64,000 bases of DNA, taken from NCBI GenBank assembly GCA_029204225.1, contig CM055093.1, positions 46,050,338-46,114,337 on the forward strand, read 5' to 3'. This document shows positions 45,460 through 55,413 of the stretch, one piece after another (the first letter of the stretch is position 1; each line of letters begins with the position of its first letter). Under the pieces are notes generated by a model. The model was not told the origin of the DNA. It made no database searches and saw only the letters and a list, made by a program, of their open reading frames with translations. The DNA comes from Diphasiastrum complanatum. Taxonomy: Eukaryota; Streptophyta; Lycopodiopsida; Lycopodiales; Lycopodiaceae. The position numbers and the translations under genes were made by a program.

Positions 45460-45677
45460 TAGGTCCCGCGGATCCCGGTACCGCGGGACCATATATGGTA
45501 CCGCGGTACCATATCGGTCGGCGGTACCAAAAAAAAAATAACTTTTTTTTTGCGAAAATAACAGGGGAATTTTTTTTTTTTATATTATGGTACCGCCCTG
45601 GTACCGCGGATCCCAGGGCGGTACCACTGATATGGTACCGGCGGTACCATACCAGCGGTACCACGGGGTACTATGAT
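45456..45677. mobile_element. GGTACC-rich foldback (MITE-like) element in (TA)n
   Basis: A 222 bp block with short inverted ends ATCATAG/CTATGAT. It holds about ten GGTACC hexamers, many as overlapping palindromes such as GGTACCGCGGTACC, with a central A/T-rich spacer. It is flanked on both sides by TA dinucleotides, so a TA target is likely. The structure is seen directly; the classification is inference. Confidence 0.6.
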
Positions 45678-46184
45678 ATATATATATATATATATTTGGT
45701 TTTTTTATGGGCAAAATGGGTATCAGATGAAAGCTCTAATTAAGAGCATGATTACTGTGTCGCCGACTGTTTCAGGTGCAGGATGGTCAAGTTCAAGTGC
45801 ATTAATCCTTGTTGGGTTCTGTCAAGGATAAAAATTCAAAACTAACCTCTAGCCTGTTCGTTACGATTACAGATGGTCCCAGTAATTGTATTTTCCCTCA
45901 GGGAGTTGGAAGGCCAAATCATGAAGAGGCCTTACCGTTGGGGGGCGTTACCCCCCAAACCGCCCATCGGGGGGCTACCGCCCCCTGGACCCCCTGTTTC
46001 TCGGGGGGTGGTACCCGAGCATTTATTGAAAACCAGAGCAAATAACAACCAATAATTATTGAAAATAAGATCTGTTTGTGTCCCATCTACTGCACTTTTG
46101 AGAGGCAAAACGCTGGTTTGACCATTGATCCCCTAAAAAAATTCAGCCATAAGCTATTTTTCCAAATTTTTTTTTTTCTTGTAG
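45678..46184. other. Intron or intergenic with a GC-rich palindrome cluster
   Basis: The cluster lies at about 45940-46015: GGGGGGCGTTACCCCCC, GGGGGGCTACCGCCCCC and GGACCCCCTGTTTCTC..GGGG-type foldbacks in an otherwise AT-rich setting. Nothing else is identified. Confidence 0.5.
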
Positions 46185-46276
46185 TACGATTCTGGGAGGA
46201 GAAACGTGAGAATGCTCTAGAGAATGCAATTTCAAGAGGAGAAGCTGTGTATGGTGACTATGATCACTTTCCTTAG
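46185..46276 (+). other. Possible terminal exon, unrecognised
   Basis: A strong acceptor (TTTTTTTTTTCTTGTAG, to 46184) opens a frame reading RFWEEKRENALENAISRGEA and VYGDYDHFP before a TAG at 46274. The composition looks coding, but I cannot name the family and it does not fit the EMC10 C-terminus, which should have a membrane span. It may be an orphan exon. Confidence 0.35.
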
Positions 46277-46954
46277 TCAATTATTGATATTGTCATGGAT
46301 AGGTTATTACTAATTAGGTTGCGAGAATCTTTGCATGCCCATTGCCAGTACAAAGCTTATGGCCCTTGAGAAATCATGCAACATGCTTAAGTCACAGCCT
46401 ACATAGTACAGGTGCATTCAGAAAGTATGCAAAGATACGACCATCATCATCTAAGATCTTAGAGTCTTGTAACTTGTAAGTACTTACTCTAACTTAGTAC
46501 TAAGAGAGCAAAAAGCTTGGCTCGTGAGGGCTTAGGGTTTGCATGCGGATTGCAATTTGCCACATGGTAATAGCCTATAGGTGCTTGATAACATGTCAAC
46601 AATGAACAATCACACTTCTATGCATTGCACGCAACACATCACAGTCTCAAACATCCAAGAACTTCTAGAAATCATAAACAGTAAAGTCATAAACTATACA
46701 ATGCATTGACCACTGACCACTGACCACTTGGCACTAACAAATCACAAATCACAATTCAAGAGTCAAAAGTTTAAACTTTAAAGTAAAAGCATAAATAACA
46801 AGAGTGCGAAGTGTGGCCTCAAGGCTCAAGACTGAGGCCCCATGAGTCTGAAGTCAACTGTCATATGTATAACTACTATGCTAGAGCCTAGAGTATGCCA
46901 CTAGCATCTATGCTGAGTACTGAGCAGTGCGTGCCCCCCCCCCCCCATCTAGGC
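46277..46954. other. Non-coding, probably hAT 3' flank
   Basis: AT-rich; no gene seen. A C run is at about 46936-46947. Terminal inverted repeats of the hAT element could lie here but were not found. Confidence 0.4.
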
Positions 46955-47215
46955 TCATGCTGCCCACCTCGGACGCTGTCGTCGTGGAGGCACTGGCATG
47001 TCCTCAAGCTCAAGGTCATCCTCCCCATCATCAGAGTCACCCTCATCCTCCTCATCCTCATCCTCATTCGATCCCTCACCCTCGGTGGCGGATTCCTCAT
47101 CTGAGTCAAAGCCAGAGGGACTCTCAGAGGTGTTTGAGACTGCTGGATGGCTCAGACCCTCTCCCGTGCTCCTGGTCCTGCGTGCTGCAGCAGCTCGAGT
47201 GATAGGCCCTGCGCA
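46955..47215 (-). pseudogene. hAT acidic C-terminal exon
   Basis: About 85 residues rich in Asp, Glu and Ser (DEDEEDEGDSDDGEDDLELE). They follow the dimerisation block on the minus strand and end RRQRPRWAA. Acidic tails are common in plant hAT proteins of this kind. Confidence 0.6.
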
Positions 47216-47619
47216 ATGCACACAAGGAAATTGGAATCAGGACTTAGGATCAACATTACTTTTAACTTACAATTTACAAATTACAAATTACAATTTACAA
47301 TTTACAATCTAGTATATCTACAAAACTTGAAAGTACTAATATAACACAATGAATTGGGGAATCGGGCATCGAAATCATCCTGCAACTGCTAAGGCCTCCC
47401 GATGGAGTAAAGCATAGACATCCCCCTCCTCTTGTGATCTTGGTGGCAAGTCTGGAACCCTTGCCACATCGAGCTCATCGGGATTAACCTACGAAAATTG
47501 AAATTAAACCAAGATTTCGATTCTCAGTAGTAAGTACTAGTAAACGATTTCAAAAGAAAATAGCAAATCTGAACGTTGAAACTTGAAGTTCTTAGACTCT
47601 ATAGAATTCAGATTAATCA

Positions 47620-47870
47620 TTACCTGTACTTCAGAAGCCGTAGGTTGGCATGCACATGCACCAAGCTCTCCAGCTGCGCAGTAGAAAGTCTGTTCCTCCT
47701 CTTCGTATGAATCAGAGAGAACACACTCCAATTTCTCTCACATGCAACTGTTGCTGCGCAATCTTGTGAGAGGACGCGGATGGCAAGTTTTTGCAACTTG
47801 GGAACATCATTCCCATACTTCATCCACCATGAAACAGGGCGCAATTGCCCTTCCCTTAGCATGGTAGCTG
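47620..47870 (-). pseudogene. hAT C-terminal dimerisation exon
   Basis: REGQLRPVSWWMKYGNDVPK, LQKLAIRVLSQDCAATVACE and RNWSVFSLIHTKRRNRLSTA, then LVHVHANLRLL. W-W...LQ.LA.RVLS...AS.C.RNWS..S.IH.K.RNRL is the classic hAT dimerisation pattern. The exon ends at a consensus donor. Confidence 0.9.
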
Positions 47871-50605
47871 CACGACTGAAATCGAGGCGCTCGGTCCTGA
47901 ATATTCAACATTCAACATTCATCACCATTCACAATAGTAAATACTAAATGCTTACTACTATTAGCTAGCTTAGACTTCAATACATACTACATAGATGAAA
48001 TTTGAATCATGATTCATGATGGCACCAAGTTCCAACTTCCAACTGGCAAGTAATAAGTTATAACTACCAAGTACTCACTGCTAGCTAGTAGGTTGTAGCT
48101 TGTAATTACAATTTACTACTTACATACTTGAATAAATTCAAGTCATCCATGAGTGCATCTTGATCCCTGGGATTAGGATAGACAGAGGAGACGTAGGAAT
48201 GCCATCCTTGCTTGAGCTCTCGATCATGGAATTGATCTTCCTTTTTCCATAGTGGATGAAGCAAGCAAGCAACGACATGCAGAGGTTGATGGAACCATTG
48301 CCACCTGTTTAGAAATAGGCCCCTTACTTCTTTCAGCCTGCAAACAATTAGGAATGAAGTTTGAGCATTCTCAAGACCCCTGATTCCGATTATGAATATC
48401 AAATTTGCAAATACTCATTACTATTAAGTTTGAACTAAATTCTCATCATGAATGTTCAATGAAGAATCAACTTTGAAACTTCAACGTAGTAATATACCTG
48501 TCAGGAGCTATGTTGGTGCGAGTCTAAAGCTGCTCTCCCAACGTATCCATAAACTCATAGAGAAGTCCTGAAGTGCAACCCTCTCTATCAGTAAGGCGCA
48601 ACACACTATAGATAGGCTGCATGGATATGACAATGGCGCATGCATCATCTCAAAATGAAGTCCCCATCACGATCGCCTCAAATCTCTTGGCCCTGGCCTC
48701 TCGTGATGGGCCTCACTCTGCCCATTGGTTTGAAACCATTGTTTGCCTCAGGCTTGTACACACTTTTATGAGCTGCTCCAAAACAAGGAACATATAGGCA
48801 AATCTAGGATGAAAATCATGAAATAAGATTGGTAATTGGTCATACGCAGCAGGCTACAGTGAAATTCAAATTCTATGAGCATTGAAACTTGAAGCTAAAA
48901 CAAAATTGGAAACATGCTCAAGTTGGAAGCTGGAAGTTGGAACTTGGTTACCTAGTGGGGGCAGGCCTCAAGAGATCCAAGCTGGAATGGGACCTGAACA
49001 TGCTCAAGACCCTCTGTCTCTTGGTGACAAATCTCACCAAGAATCATGCCATGTCTACAACCTCCTTGACCTAGGGTAATCTTGCAACGTCTTCAACCAG
49101 GAGGTCAAGGCAATGTGCAGCACATGGACTCCAGAAAATCCAAGGGTACCTCTCATTCACGAGCTTCCCCATGACAACACAATTGGATGCGTTGTCTGTG
49201 ACAACCTTCATTGGAATTTCGACAAAGGTCGAATCATAACTCATGAATATTCACCATTGAGCATTCCAGAATCAAATGCAAATGCAAATTGCAACGTTTA
49301 AAACAATAATCACGATTCACAAAATGTACCTTACTAACTTCAAAAAGGCAAGTGCATACGTGGACAACATTCTCTTTTTTGACCTCCTCAATGGCCTGTG
49401 AGATGTACTCAAACAATCTCCTGCCATCCAATGCCATGCCTGGCTCCGACGTATCAATGGATCTCAAAAACATGGTGCCCATGCAAGAAGACATCGATAT
49501 ATTCACAAGATGGCGCCTCCTTGCATCGGTCCAATTATTTGATAGTATGGTGCATCCATACCTAGAACATTCGACAACAGTTTCAACGTTTCAACTATTA
49601 AGTAACTTGTAGGCCTCGGGCTACCAGGTTACGAGCTAGAGCAGTGAGCACTCAACATTGAACACCAAAGACTCAGCTAAAGTTAAAATTTGAAAGTTGA
49701 CTCCTTTTAACTAACATGCAAATTTGGAGATTGAAAGTTCAAAGTTAGAAACTTGAAAGTACCAAAGTAGTAAGTGCAAAGGTTTTGAAGATGTAAGGTT
49801 ACAGGTATACCTCGCCCATGACTTCCTAATGGGCTGTAGGTCATTATCCACGGACTGCCGCTCAGAATGTAGCTCTCTTGTCCTCAACTGCTCCATGGTC
49901 GGGCCCTCCCACTCAACACCGATAGGAGATACTGCTCGCATCATATCCCTCCTTGCAAGGGTCATAGCCACATGAAAGGGGAGGTCGCACAAGTAAAAGC
50001 ACCTCCTAACGACAATAGCAACTGCATCCCTATGTTATGCTGGAAGGCTGCGACATAAACATCCCTGCTTCTCACATGTTCTCGACCCCGTCCCCTAACA
50101 CCTCCAGCCCTATCAATAGCACTACTGCCTGCCCCACTTACTGGCACTATAGGAGTCTCTCCAGAAGAAGGTGGAATGGATCTGCAATGGAGCTAGTGCC
50201 GGCTACAGGTGACGGCTGTGACGGGGAATCTCGGTGCTCTGTCGCACCTGTAACAATAATGGTGTTTGCTAATAAATCACGGTCACTAATTACTCATTAG
50301 TAATCAAACTATAGATTGAACTTTGAAGTTTTAGCTTTAGATCAATCATCAAACAAGAATCACCTGTGGCTGAAGTAGTAGCAGGAGAGTCGTCCCCGAT
50401 CCTTGCAATCCTCAGTGACTCTGGGGCCTGAGTGCAAACATGAATCTCGTATCCTCGAAGACGTAAAAGATGCGCCCTTATTCGAACGGGGCCACCTCCA
50501 TAAGTGTCCCGCAATACTTGCAAGTCCACTTCTTCGTGCCTGATGTGCCATAACCTGAATTAAGGGTGACGTGATCCCATAAAGGATCCCGCTGTCTGGG
50601 CATAG

Positions 50606-50712
50606 CTAATAGCTATCTAGTGTCAACAAAACAATAGTATTAAATTCAAACTTCAATTTAAAAACTAATCCGAATTTCTAAAACGATAAACCTAAGCTCT
50701 AACCTCACTCTA

Positions 50713-50722
<10 letters not shown>
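50606..50722. other. Short AT-rich spacer
   Basis: Upstream side of the hAT element. A terminal inverted repeat is not evident; the CT array at 50723 may have replaced it. Confidence 0.35.

Positions 50723-50769
<47 letters not shown>
50723..50769. repeat. (CT)n microsatellite at a LINE junction
   Basis: CT array directly before LINE coding sequence on the plus strand. Confidence 0.95.
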
Positions 50770-50774
<5 letters not shown>

Positions 50775-51536
50775 CGGATAGCGATGGGTCAGTTTCGGGT
50801 TTCTTCACATCAGTTGGCTATTGAGACTGGCAGATACAGTGGCACCCCATGAGAGGACCGACTCTGTAGCATGTGTGTTCTGCATGAGACTGAGGACGAG
50901 TCACATTTCCTCTTTAGATGTCCAGCCTACTATGAGATACGGGGGCAGTACTACTGCTTGTTCAGAGAGCACCCAATTACACTTTCTACCTTGATATCTT
51001 ATGAGGACCCTAGATGTGTCGCACTGATGATCCGAGAGATGTCAGACCTGAGGAGGAGGAGACTAGATGGTACACATTCCCTGACACAGCTGAGCATTGA
51101 TGAGTGCATATCCCGTCGGAGACAGAGATCCGAGGTACCCATAGGCAGCGACTCAGATGGAGAGGCCGAGATTCCCGACTCCTTCGTACACCGACATCAG
51201 AGACCATGTCGACGGCCAGAGAGACAGTCAATTATTAGATCACAGCCCAGAGCGCCACGGCAGCAGAGACGACACCGACGGCCTATCCCGCGACAGAGGT
51301 CCAGGGCACATCTAATCACACCTTCACAGCATACCATCCACCATTTCTTTCATGCTGATGGGCATCGTGATATATGATTCCAGGCTATTGGATCCTGACT
51401 GGGCCAGCTGTCTTCATGCATTGTATTTGCAGTTATTTAGTTTTATAGATGATTGAGCTTTAAGCTCCTATGTGCACACTTGACATGTACCTTTTCTTAG
51501 TCCTATGTACCTTAGGGTATTCAAGGACATTAATAG
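50770..51536 (+). mobile_element. LINE copy F, C-terminal fragment of a divergent subfamily
   Basis: Plus strand: FRVSSHQLAIETGRYSG, a stop, then MCVLHETEDESHFLFRCPAY (CX2C...HX4C knuckle, first Cys just upstream), YEIRGQYYCLFREHPITLST, LISYEDPRCVALMIREM and a long Arg-rich tail to 51375 that copies C and E lack. The 3' UTR keeps a diverged version of the tail (GACATTAATA near 51531) and then joins a gypsy LTR edge. Confidence 0.85.
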
Positions 51537-51585
51537 TAAAGTAAATGTAAATGGACGTGGCGAATGTAATGAGCCGAGTCGATAA

Positions 51586-51589
<4 letters not shown>
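51537..51589. repeat. Gypsy LTR edge fused to a LINE tail
   Basis: GTAAAGTAAATGTAAATGG to CGAGTCGATAAC matches the last 50 bases of the gypsy 1/2 LTRs (compare 37950-37999 and 55810-55860) and ends at the LTR border, where a CA array begins. Confidence 0.85.

Positions 51590-51650
<61 letters not shown>
51589..51650. repeat. (CA)n microsatellite
   Basis: CA array directly after the gypsy LTR edge. Confidence 0.95.
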
Positions 51651-51653
<3 letters not shown>

Positions 51654-51692
51654 CTCCTTTTTTATACACACATCAATAATCACACACTCTAC

Positions 51693-51697
<5 letters not shown>

Positions 51698-51748
<51 letters not shown>
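51698..51748. repeat. (CT)n microsatellite at a LINE junction
   Basis: CT array directly before the 5'-truncated LINE copy E. Confidence 0.95.
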
Positions 51749-51750
<2 letters not shown>

Positions 51751-53306
51751 GCAACAGGAGCTTACTTTGGGTGGGCAGATTCTAGAGGTGGTCCCTTCCT
51801 ACACATCCTGGGGGTCCTTTTCTCAGGTCCTACTTTTAGCATGAGACAGGCCGCTACCACTCGACTGAAGGACATGCCTCCCTTGTTCAGCTAGAGCGAT
51901 TTTGTTTCCGGAAGTCCATGCAGGATGCTCGCAGTAAGTGTCACCTCTTTGATACCATTGTTACCCCCACGGCTTTATATGCGGCAGAGACATGGTGTGC
52001 AGGTCTCCCTTCTTCACATTGGGCCAGTCTCTCACGATTACAGACCACCATGCTAGCTCGGTTGATTCGAGCGAAGCCTTCCGTTCCACTTGAGATTCTC
52101 CTGGCCGAGTTTGCCGTTCCACCTATACAGATCGAGGCAGCTCTTCAGCTCATCACCTATATACAGAGGATACATGCGTTACCAGAGATAGACAGGCGAT
52201 ACACACAGGTTGCACTATCCTCCTCATAGGGTCTTCACGATCAGGGCTACAAGTTATCATGGTTCTCTCAGGCCTCTCACCTCCTACTTGCGTCATTTGG
52301 CATCTCCATCACAGAGCTCCCCTCAGGCACACATCAGTATATCAGACGCTTCCTCTATCGCACATTATCTAGAGCGGACTTGGCGTAACCAGTTAGGGGT
52401 TAAGCCAGCTTTCTACCGGACTCATTTCTTGGAGCTAGATGCATCAGAGACCCCAGTCATGCCACGCTACTTGGACTCGGGACTGTCACATTGCCTCAGA
52501 TTCACATTGGGGCAACTCAGGGTGTCCTCTCATCAGCCAGCTATTGAGACTGGGAGGTTCCATGGTATTCCTAGAGAGGAGTGGATTTGCCAGTTATGTT
52601 CTCTAGGCGAGGTGGAGTCTGAGCACTTTATCTTTAGGTGCCCTGTATATTATGAGATCAGAGGGCGATATCACTGCCTGTTCAGAGAGATGCCTACCAC
52701 TCTACGCTCTCTCATAGCCTATGAGGACCCACGGCGTGTCGCTCTGATGGTACGTGAGATGTCCATACTACGGAGAGATTTATATGAGACATCCCAGCAT
52801 TTTGCCTCACTGCCATTGATTACCTCATTCTTTACTAGGTGGAGATCAGTGCCTGAGGATGAGGATTATGATTATGACGACGACGAGGATGACGACCACT
52901 TATGCTCATAGAGATCAGAGACTGTGTACCTCCCACTGTTACCACTAGGATTACCAGACGTTCTACGCAGAGGCGTAGTGCCACTACTACTACATGTGCA
53001 CGTGCTCATGCTCACAGACAACGCCGGCATGCTCCAGCGCTTTCCCAGTCTGTGGTCCGCATTACATCTTTTTACAGCATCAGCACAGCATCAGCAGCAC
53101 CACCTTGACATCTTGCCATAGATAATTATGACCATTATGCATACGGGTCTATTTTAGTTTGCACTAGATGTTTTTCTTTATTACAGTTGGAGACGTTTTT
53201 ATATGCTCCCATGGTTACCACATACTTGACATGTACTTCATTAGTCTTATACGCCTTTTGGCATGGAAAAGACATTAATAAAGCTTTCTTTCTTTCTTTC
53301 TTTCTT

Positions 53307-53310
<4 letters not shown>
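51749..53310 (+). mobile_element. LINE copy E (plus), 5'-truncated, complete 3' end
   Basis: Starts inside the RT connection (QQQELTLGGQILEVVPS, aligned with 31100 in copy C) and continues through the zinc knuckle region, an acidic C-terminus and a roughly 330 bp 3' UTR to the tail at 53249-53290, followed by (CTTT)n, CT and CA arrays. It is the most complete 3' part of the family in the window. Confidence 0.9.
51850..52911 (+). pseudogene. LINE copy E RT C-terminus with zinc knuckle
   Basis: Frame 1 (51918-52229): FDTIVTPTALYAAETWCAGL, SLSRLQTTMLARLIRAKPSV and LLAEFAVPPIQIEAALQLIT. Frame 2 (52210-52911): GVKPAFYRTHFLELDASETP, QPAIETGRFHGIPREEWICQ, LCSLGEVESEHFIFRCPVYY (a complete CX2C...HX4C knuckle), VALMVREMSILRRD and an Asp-rich end, stop at 52909. 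One frame shift lies near 52220. Confidence 0.9.

Positions 53311-53346
<36 letters not shown>
53249..53346. repeat. LINE 3' tail with (CTTT)n, CT and CA arrays
   Basis: TTATACGCCTTTTGGCATGG and ACATTAATAAAGCTTT are followed by CTTT units (53285-53308), then CT, then CA (53326-53348). The series shows one array type passing into the next. Confidence 0.9.
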
Positions 53347-53348
<2 letters not shown>

Positions 53349-53385
53349 TCGAGTCTACACACACACTCACAACACAATCTGTTAT

Positions 53386-53390
<5 letters not shown>

Positions 53391-53420
<30 letters not shown>

Positions 53421-53428
53421 GGAACGGT

Positions 53429-53464
<36 letters not shown>
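53391..53464. repeat. Two (CT)n arrays flanking AAAGGAACGGTTACC
   Basis: CT array, then AAAGGAACGGTTACC (53418-53432, a scrap of LINE ORF1), then a second CT array to 53464. Confidence 0.9.
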
Positions 53465-53468
<4 letters not shown>

Positions 53469-53930
53469 GTCTCAGGTCTCTCTCTCGATGGTCTGAGGGC
53501 GATGGTCTGAGGCTATGGTGGCGCTGAGGCTGCTCCTTCGCTGAGGATGCTCCATTGCCCTCCTGGCTACCTGCTCCATCGTTGAGGCTGCCCTCCTGGC
53601 TATCTGCTCCATCGCTGAGGATGCTCCATCGTTGAGGCTGCCCTCCTCGCTATCTGCTCCATCGTTGAGGCTGCTCCATCGCCCTCCTGGCTACCTGCTC
53701 CATCGCCCTCCTACACGACTGACCCTCGCTGTCCTGAGGCTGCTCCATACTCTCTGAGTGCTGAATCACATTGTTTCCCTCAGTGCATTGCTGATCCTAA
53801 CTATCTGCTCCATTGCTGAGGCTGCTCCCCTTCTGGCTACCTGCTCCATCGCCCTCCTACACGACTTCGCTGTCCTGAGGCTGCTCCATACTCTATGAGC
53901 GCTGAATCACACTGTTTCCCTCAGTGCATT
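53465..53930 (+). repeat. LINE copy G 5' monomers (GGCTGCCCTCCTGGCTAYCTG)
   Basis: Repeats of GAGGCTGCTCCATCGCCCTC and CTCCTGGCTACCTGCTCCATCG at about 40-55 bp spacing, plus a larger duplication: TCCTGAGGCTGCTCCATACT... at 53731-53790 recurs at 53873-53935. Confidence 0.85.
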
Positions 53931-53936
53931 GCTGAG

Positions 53937-54912
53937 ATGCCTCGCCATAAAGGGGCTTTTGCCCTTCCCTCCAACACTGCTTCATCATCATCTTCTTCGC
54001 CTGCCTCATCGTCTTCTTCATCCATTTCAGACCCACCTTCACCTTCACCTTCACTTTCTATTCCAGTTGCCATCCCTATATCTCCGTTAGATCCTATTCT
54101 TGCTAGTAGTGAATCCATCATAGCCGATCCTTTGACCCCAAATACCTTAGCAGAGGAATCACTTCTGCCTCCAGCCTTTATGATCTTCGTCATTCGTGCA
54201 GATCAGTTACGTTCCTATGAATATCTCAACGACCATCGAAAAAAGCTTCTTTCTCTTGAAGCTATGATCCAAGCTGTTCAATCTCACGTTCAGAAACTGG
54301 ATTCGTCTCTCGATGATCTCAAGAAAGAAGTTGCAGCTGTCAAAATCGAAGCTTCCTCTCACTTGACTACTTCAGCTAAGATCCAACAGCTTGAATGTCA
54401 AGTGGAACAGCATCATGCCGCTGACTGATCTTGGTCAGATGTGCTTAAAAGGTCCTAATATTGTTGTTCCACCACCTCCACCTTCATTTATCTCAGCTAC
54501 GTTCACCGAGAGCCGTTTGCGAGAGCAAAAGGCTCTTAATGTCCGAGTCAGAGGTATTACGAACTCCCATGATGCTGTTGGTGAAGCTAAAAAGTTTCTT
54601 GAAGAGAGTCTTCAACACCACCACAAAGATATGGATACTGCATGGCGGCCTAAGAGAGATCCAGGTACTCTTGTTATACGCTTTGCATCTGCCCCTGGTC
54701 GTCATGCAGCGCTAGGGAAGAGATCTACAGTGCGAGGCACCACGATATACTTGGATGAAGACCTTACTTTCATTCAGGTTCAAGAACGAAAGAAAGCAAA
54801 ACAGGAGGCTCTAACGAATGGAAAGCGGTTGATCTACAGGGATGGTATCATTCATTTCGTAGATATTAAACCTGCTGCTATTAATGAGATATTTGAGACT
54901 GTTCAGAGTTAG
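53937..54912 (+). pseudogene. LINE copy G ORF1
   Basis: ATG at 53937 (MPRHKGAFALPSN); an in-frame ATG at 53895 lies in the monomers and would add 14 residues. Then a Ser/Pro-rich region, coiled coil (HRKKLLSLEAMIQAVQSHVQ to IQQLECQVEQHHAAD), a TGA at 54426, SWSDVLKRS and another stop. After a frame change: LREQKALNVRVRGITNSHDA, GTLVIRFASAPGRHAALGKR, GTTIYLDEDLTFIQVQERKK and LIYRDGIIHFVD, stop at 54910. The L1 ORF1p architecture is complete but broken at the middle. Confidence 0.85.
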
Positions 54913-55111
54913 TGAGAGAGTTAGAGCACTGAAGAGATGCCAGTTGAGTCTGTAAATGGTCTACTTACCATATAATCCTGGACATTATCCTCTTCTTAGC
55001 TAATTTTGATTTAGTTATGTTGTTGACGACATTGCTCCGTCTTGGTTCCACTTTTATCTGATGTACTTGTTCGTCTTATACGCCTTTTGGCATGGAAAAG
55101 ACGTTAATAAA

Positions 55112-55115
<4 letters not shown>

Positions 55116-55188
<73 letters not shown>
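55116..55188. repeat. (CT)n microsatellite at a LINE 3' end
   Basis: CT array of about 70 bases extending the tail of copy G. Confidence 0.95.
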
Positions 55189-55191
<3 letters not shown>

Positions 55192-55413
55192 GAACGGTTA
55201 CCTCTTTGATCAATGAGAAGAACATATTGCGGTCCAAGGTTGCATCACTCGAACAATCCATCGGGATCAAGCAGGCCGCAGCTTCGGAATCCACCACCCA
55301 TATGATACGGGAACTAGAAACTAAGATTGAGAAGCAACAAGAAGAGGCCCTTTCTTGGGCATTTGTTTTTTAAAAAGGCACCAAACCAAGCGCTCCCATC
55401 TCCTCGGTTATCA
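55189..55413 (+). mobile_element. LINE copy H, ORF1 fragment cut by gypsy 2
   Basis: Begins AGGAACGGTTACC right after the CT array, and reads GTVTSLINEKNILRSKVASL, MIRELETKIEKQQEEALSWA, a stop, and KGTKPSAPISSVIS, close to copy B ORF1. It ends at the gypsy 2 LTR (55414). Confidence 0.85.

Larger units (their letters stand above)
46955..50605 (-). pseudogene. hAT transposase pseudogene, multi-exon
   Basis: Minus-strand order: BED zinc finger (about 50605-50430), starting MPRQRDPLWDHVTL, with KKWTCKYCG, then after a one-base frameshift GGGPVRIRAHLLRLRGYEIH and VC; a DLPFHVAMTLARRDMMRAVS segment (about 49985); GTMFLRSIDTSEPG and LFEYISQAIEEVKKENVVHV (about 49480-49365, DUF659); VVTDNASNCVVMGKLVNERY and CAAHCLDLLVEDVARL (49210-49085, with the catalytic TDNAxN); GWHSYVSSVYPNPRDQ (about 48210); the C-terminal dimerisation block AVRVLSQDCAATVACERNWS-like (47790-47640); and an acidic C-terminal exon (47210-46955). 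At least two splice junctions remain (AG/GTAATG after 47630; TTCGTAG before 47490). Stops and frameshifts show it is dead. Confidence 0.85.
53465..55115 (+). mobile_element. LINE copy G (plus): second ORF1-only derivative
   Basis: Order: 5' monomers (53465-53930), ORF1 (53937-54912), about 150 bp of 3' UTR, then the tail CGCCTTTTGGCATGG...TTAATAAAGCTTT (55081-55115) and a CT array. Endonuclease and RT are absent, as in copy D, yet the sequence differs from D throughout, so the two arose or diverged separately. Confidence 0.85.

Noticed and set aside
45363-45743. Tyr-Ile and Val-Pro-rich frames on both strands
   Set aside because: Translation of (TA)n and of the GGTACC palindromes.
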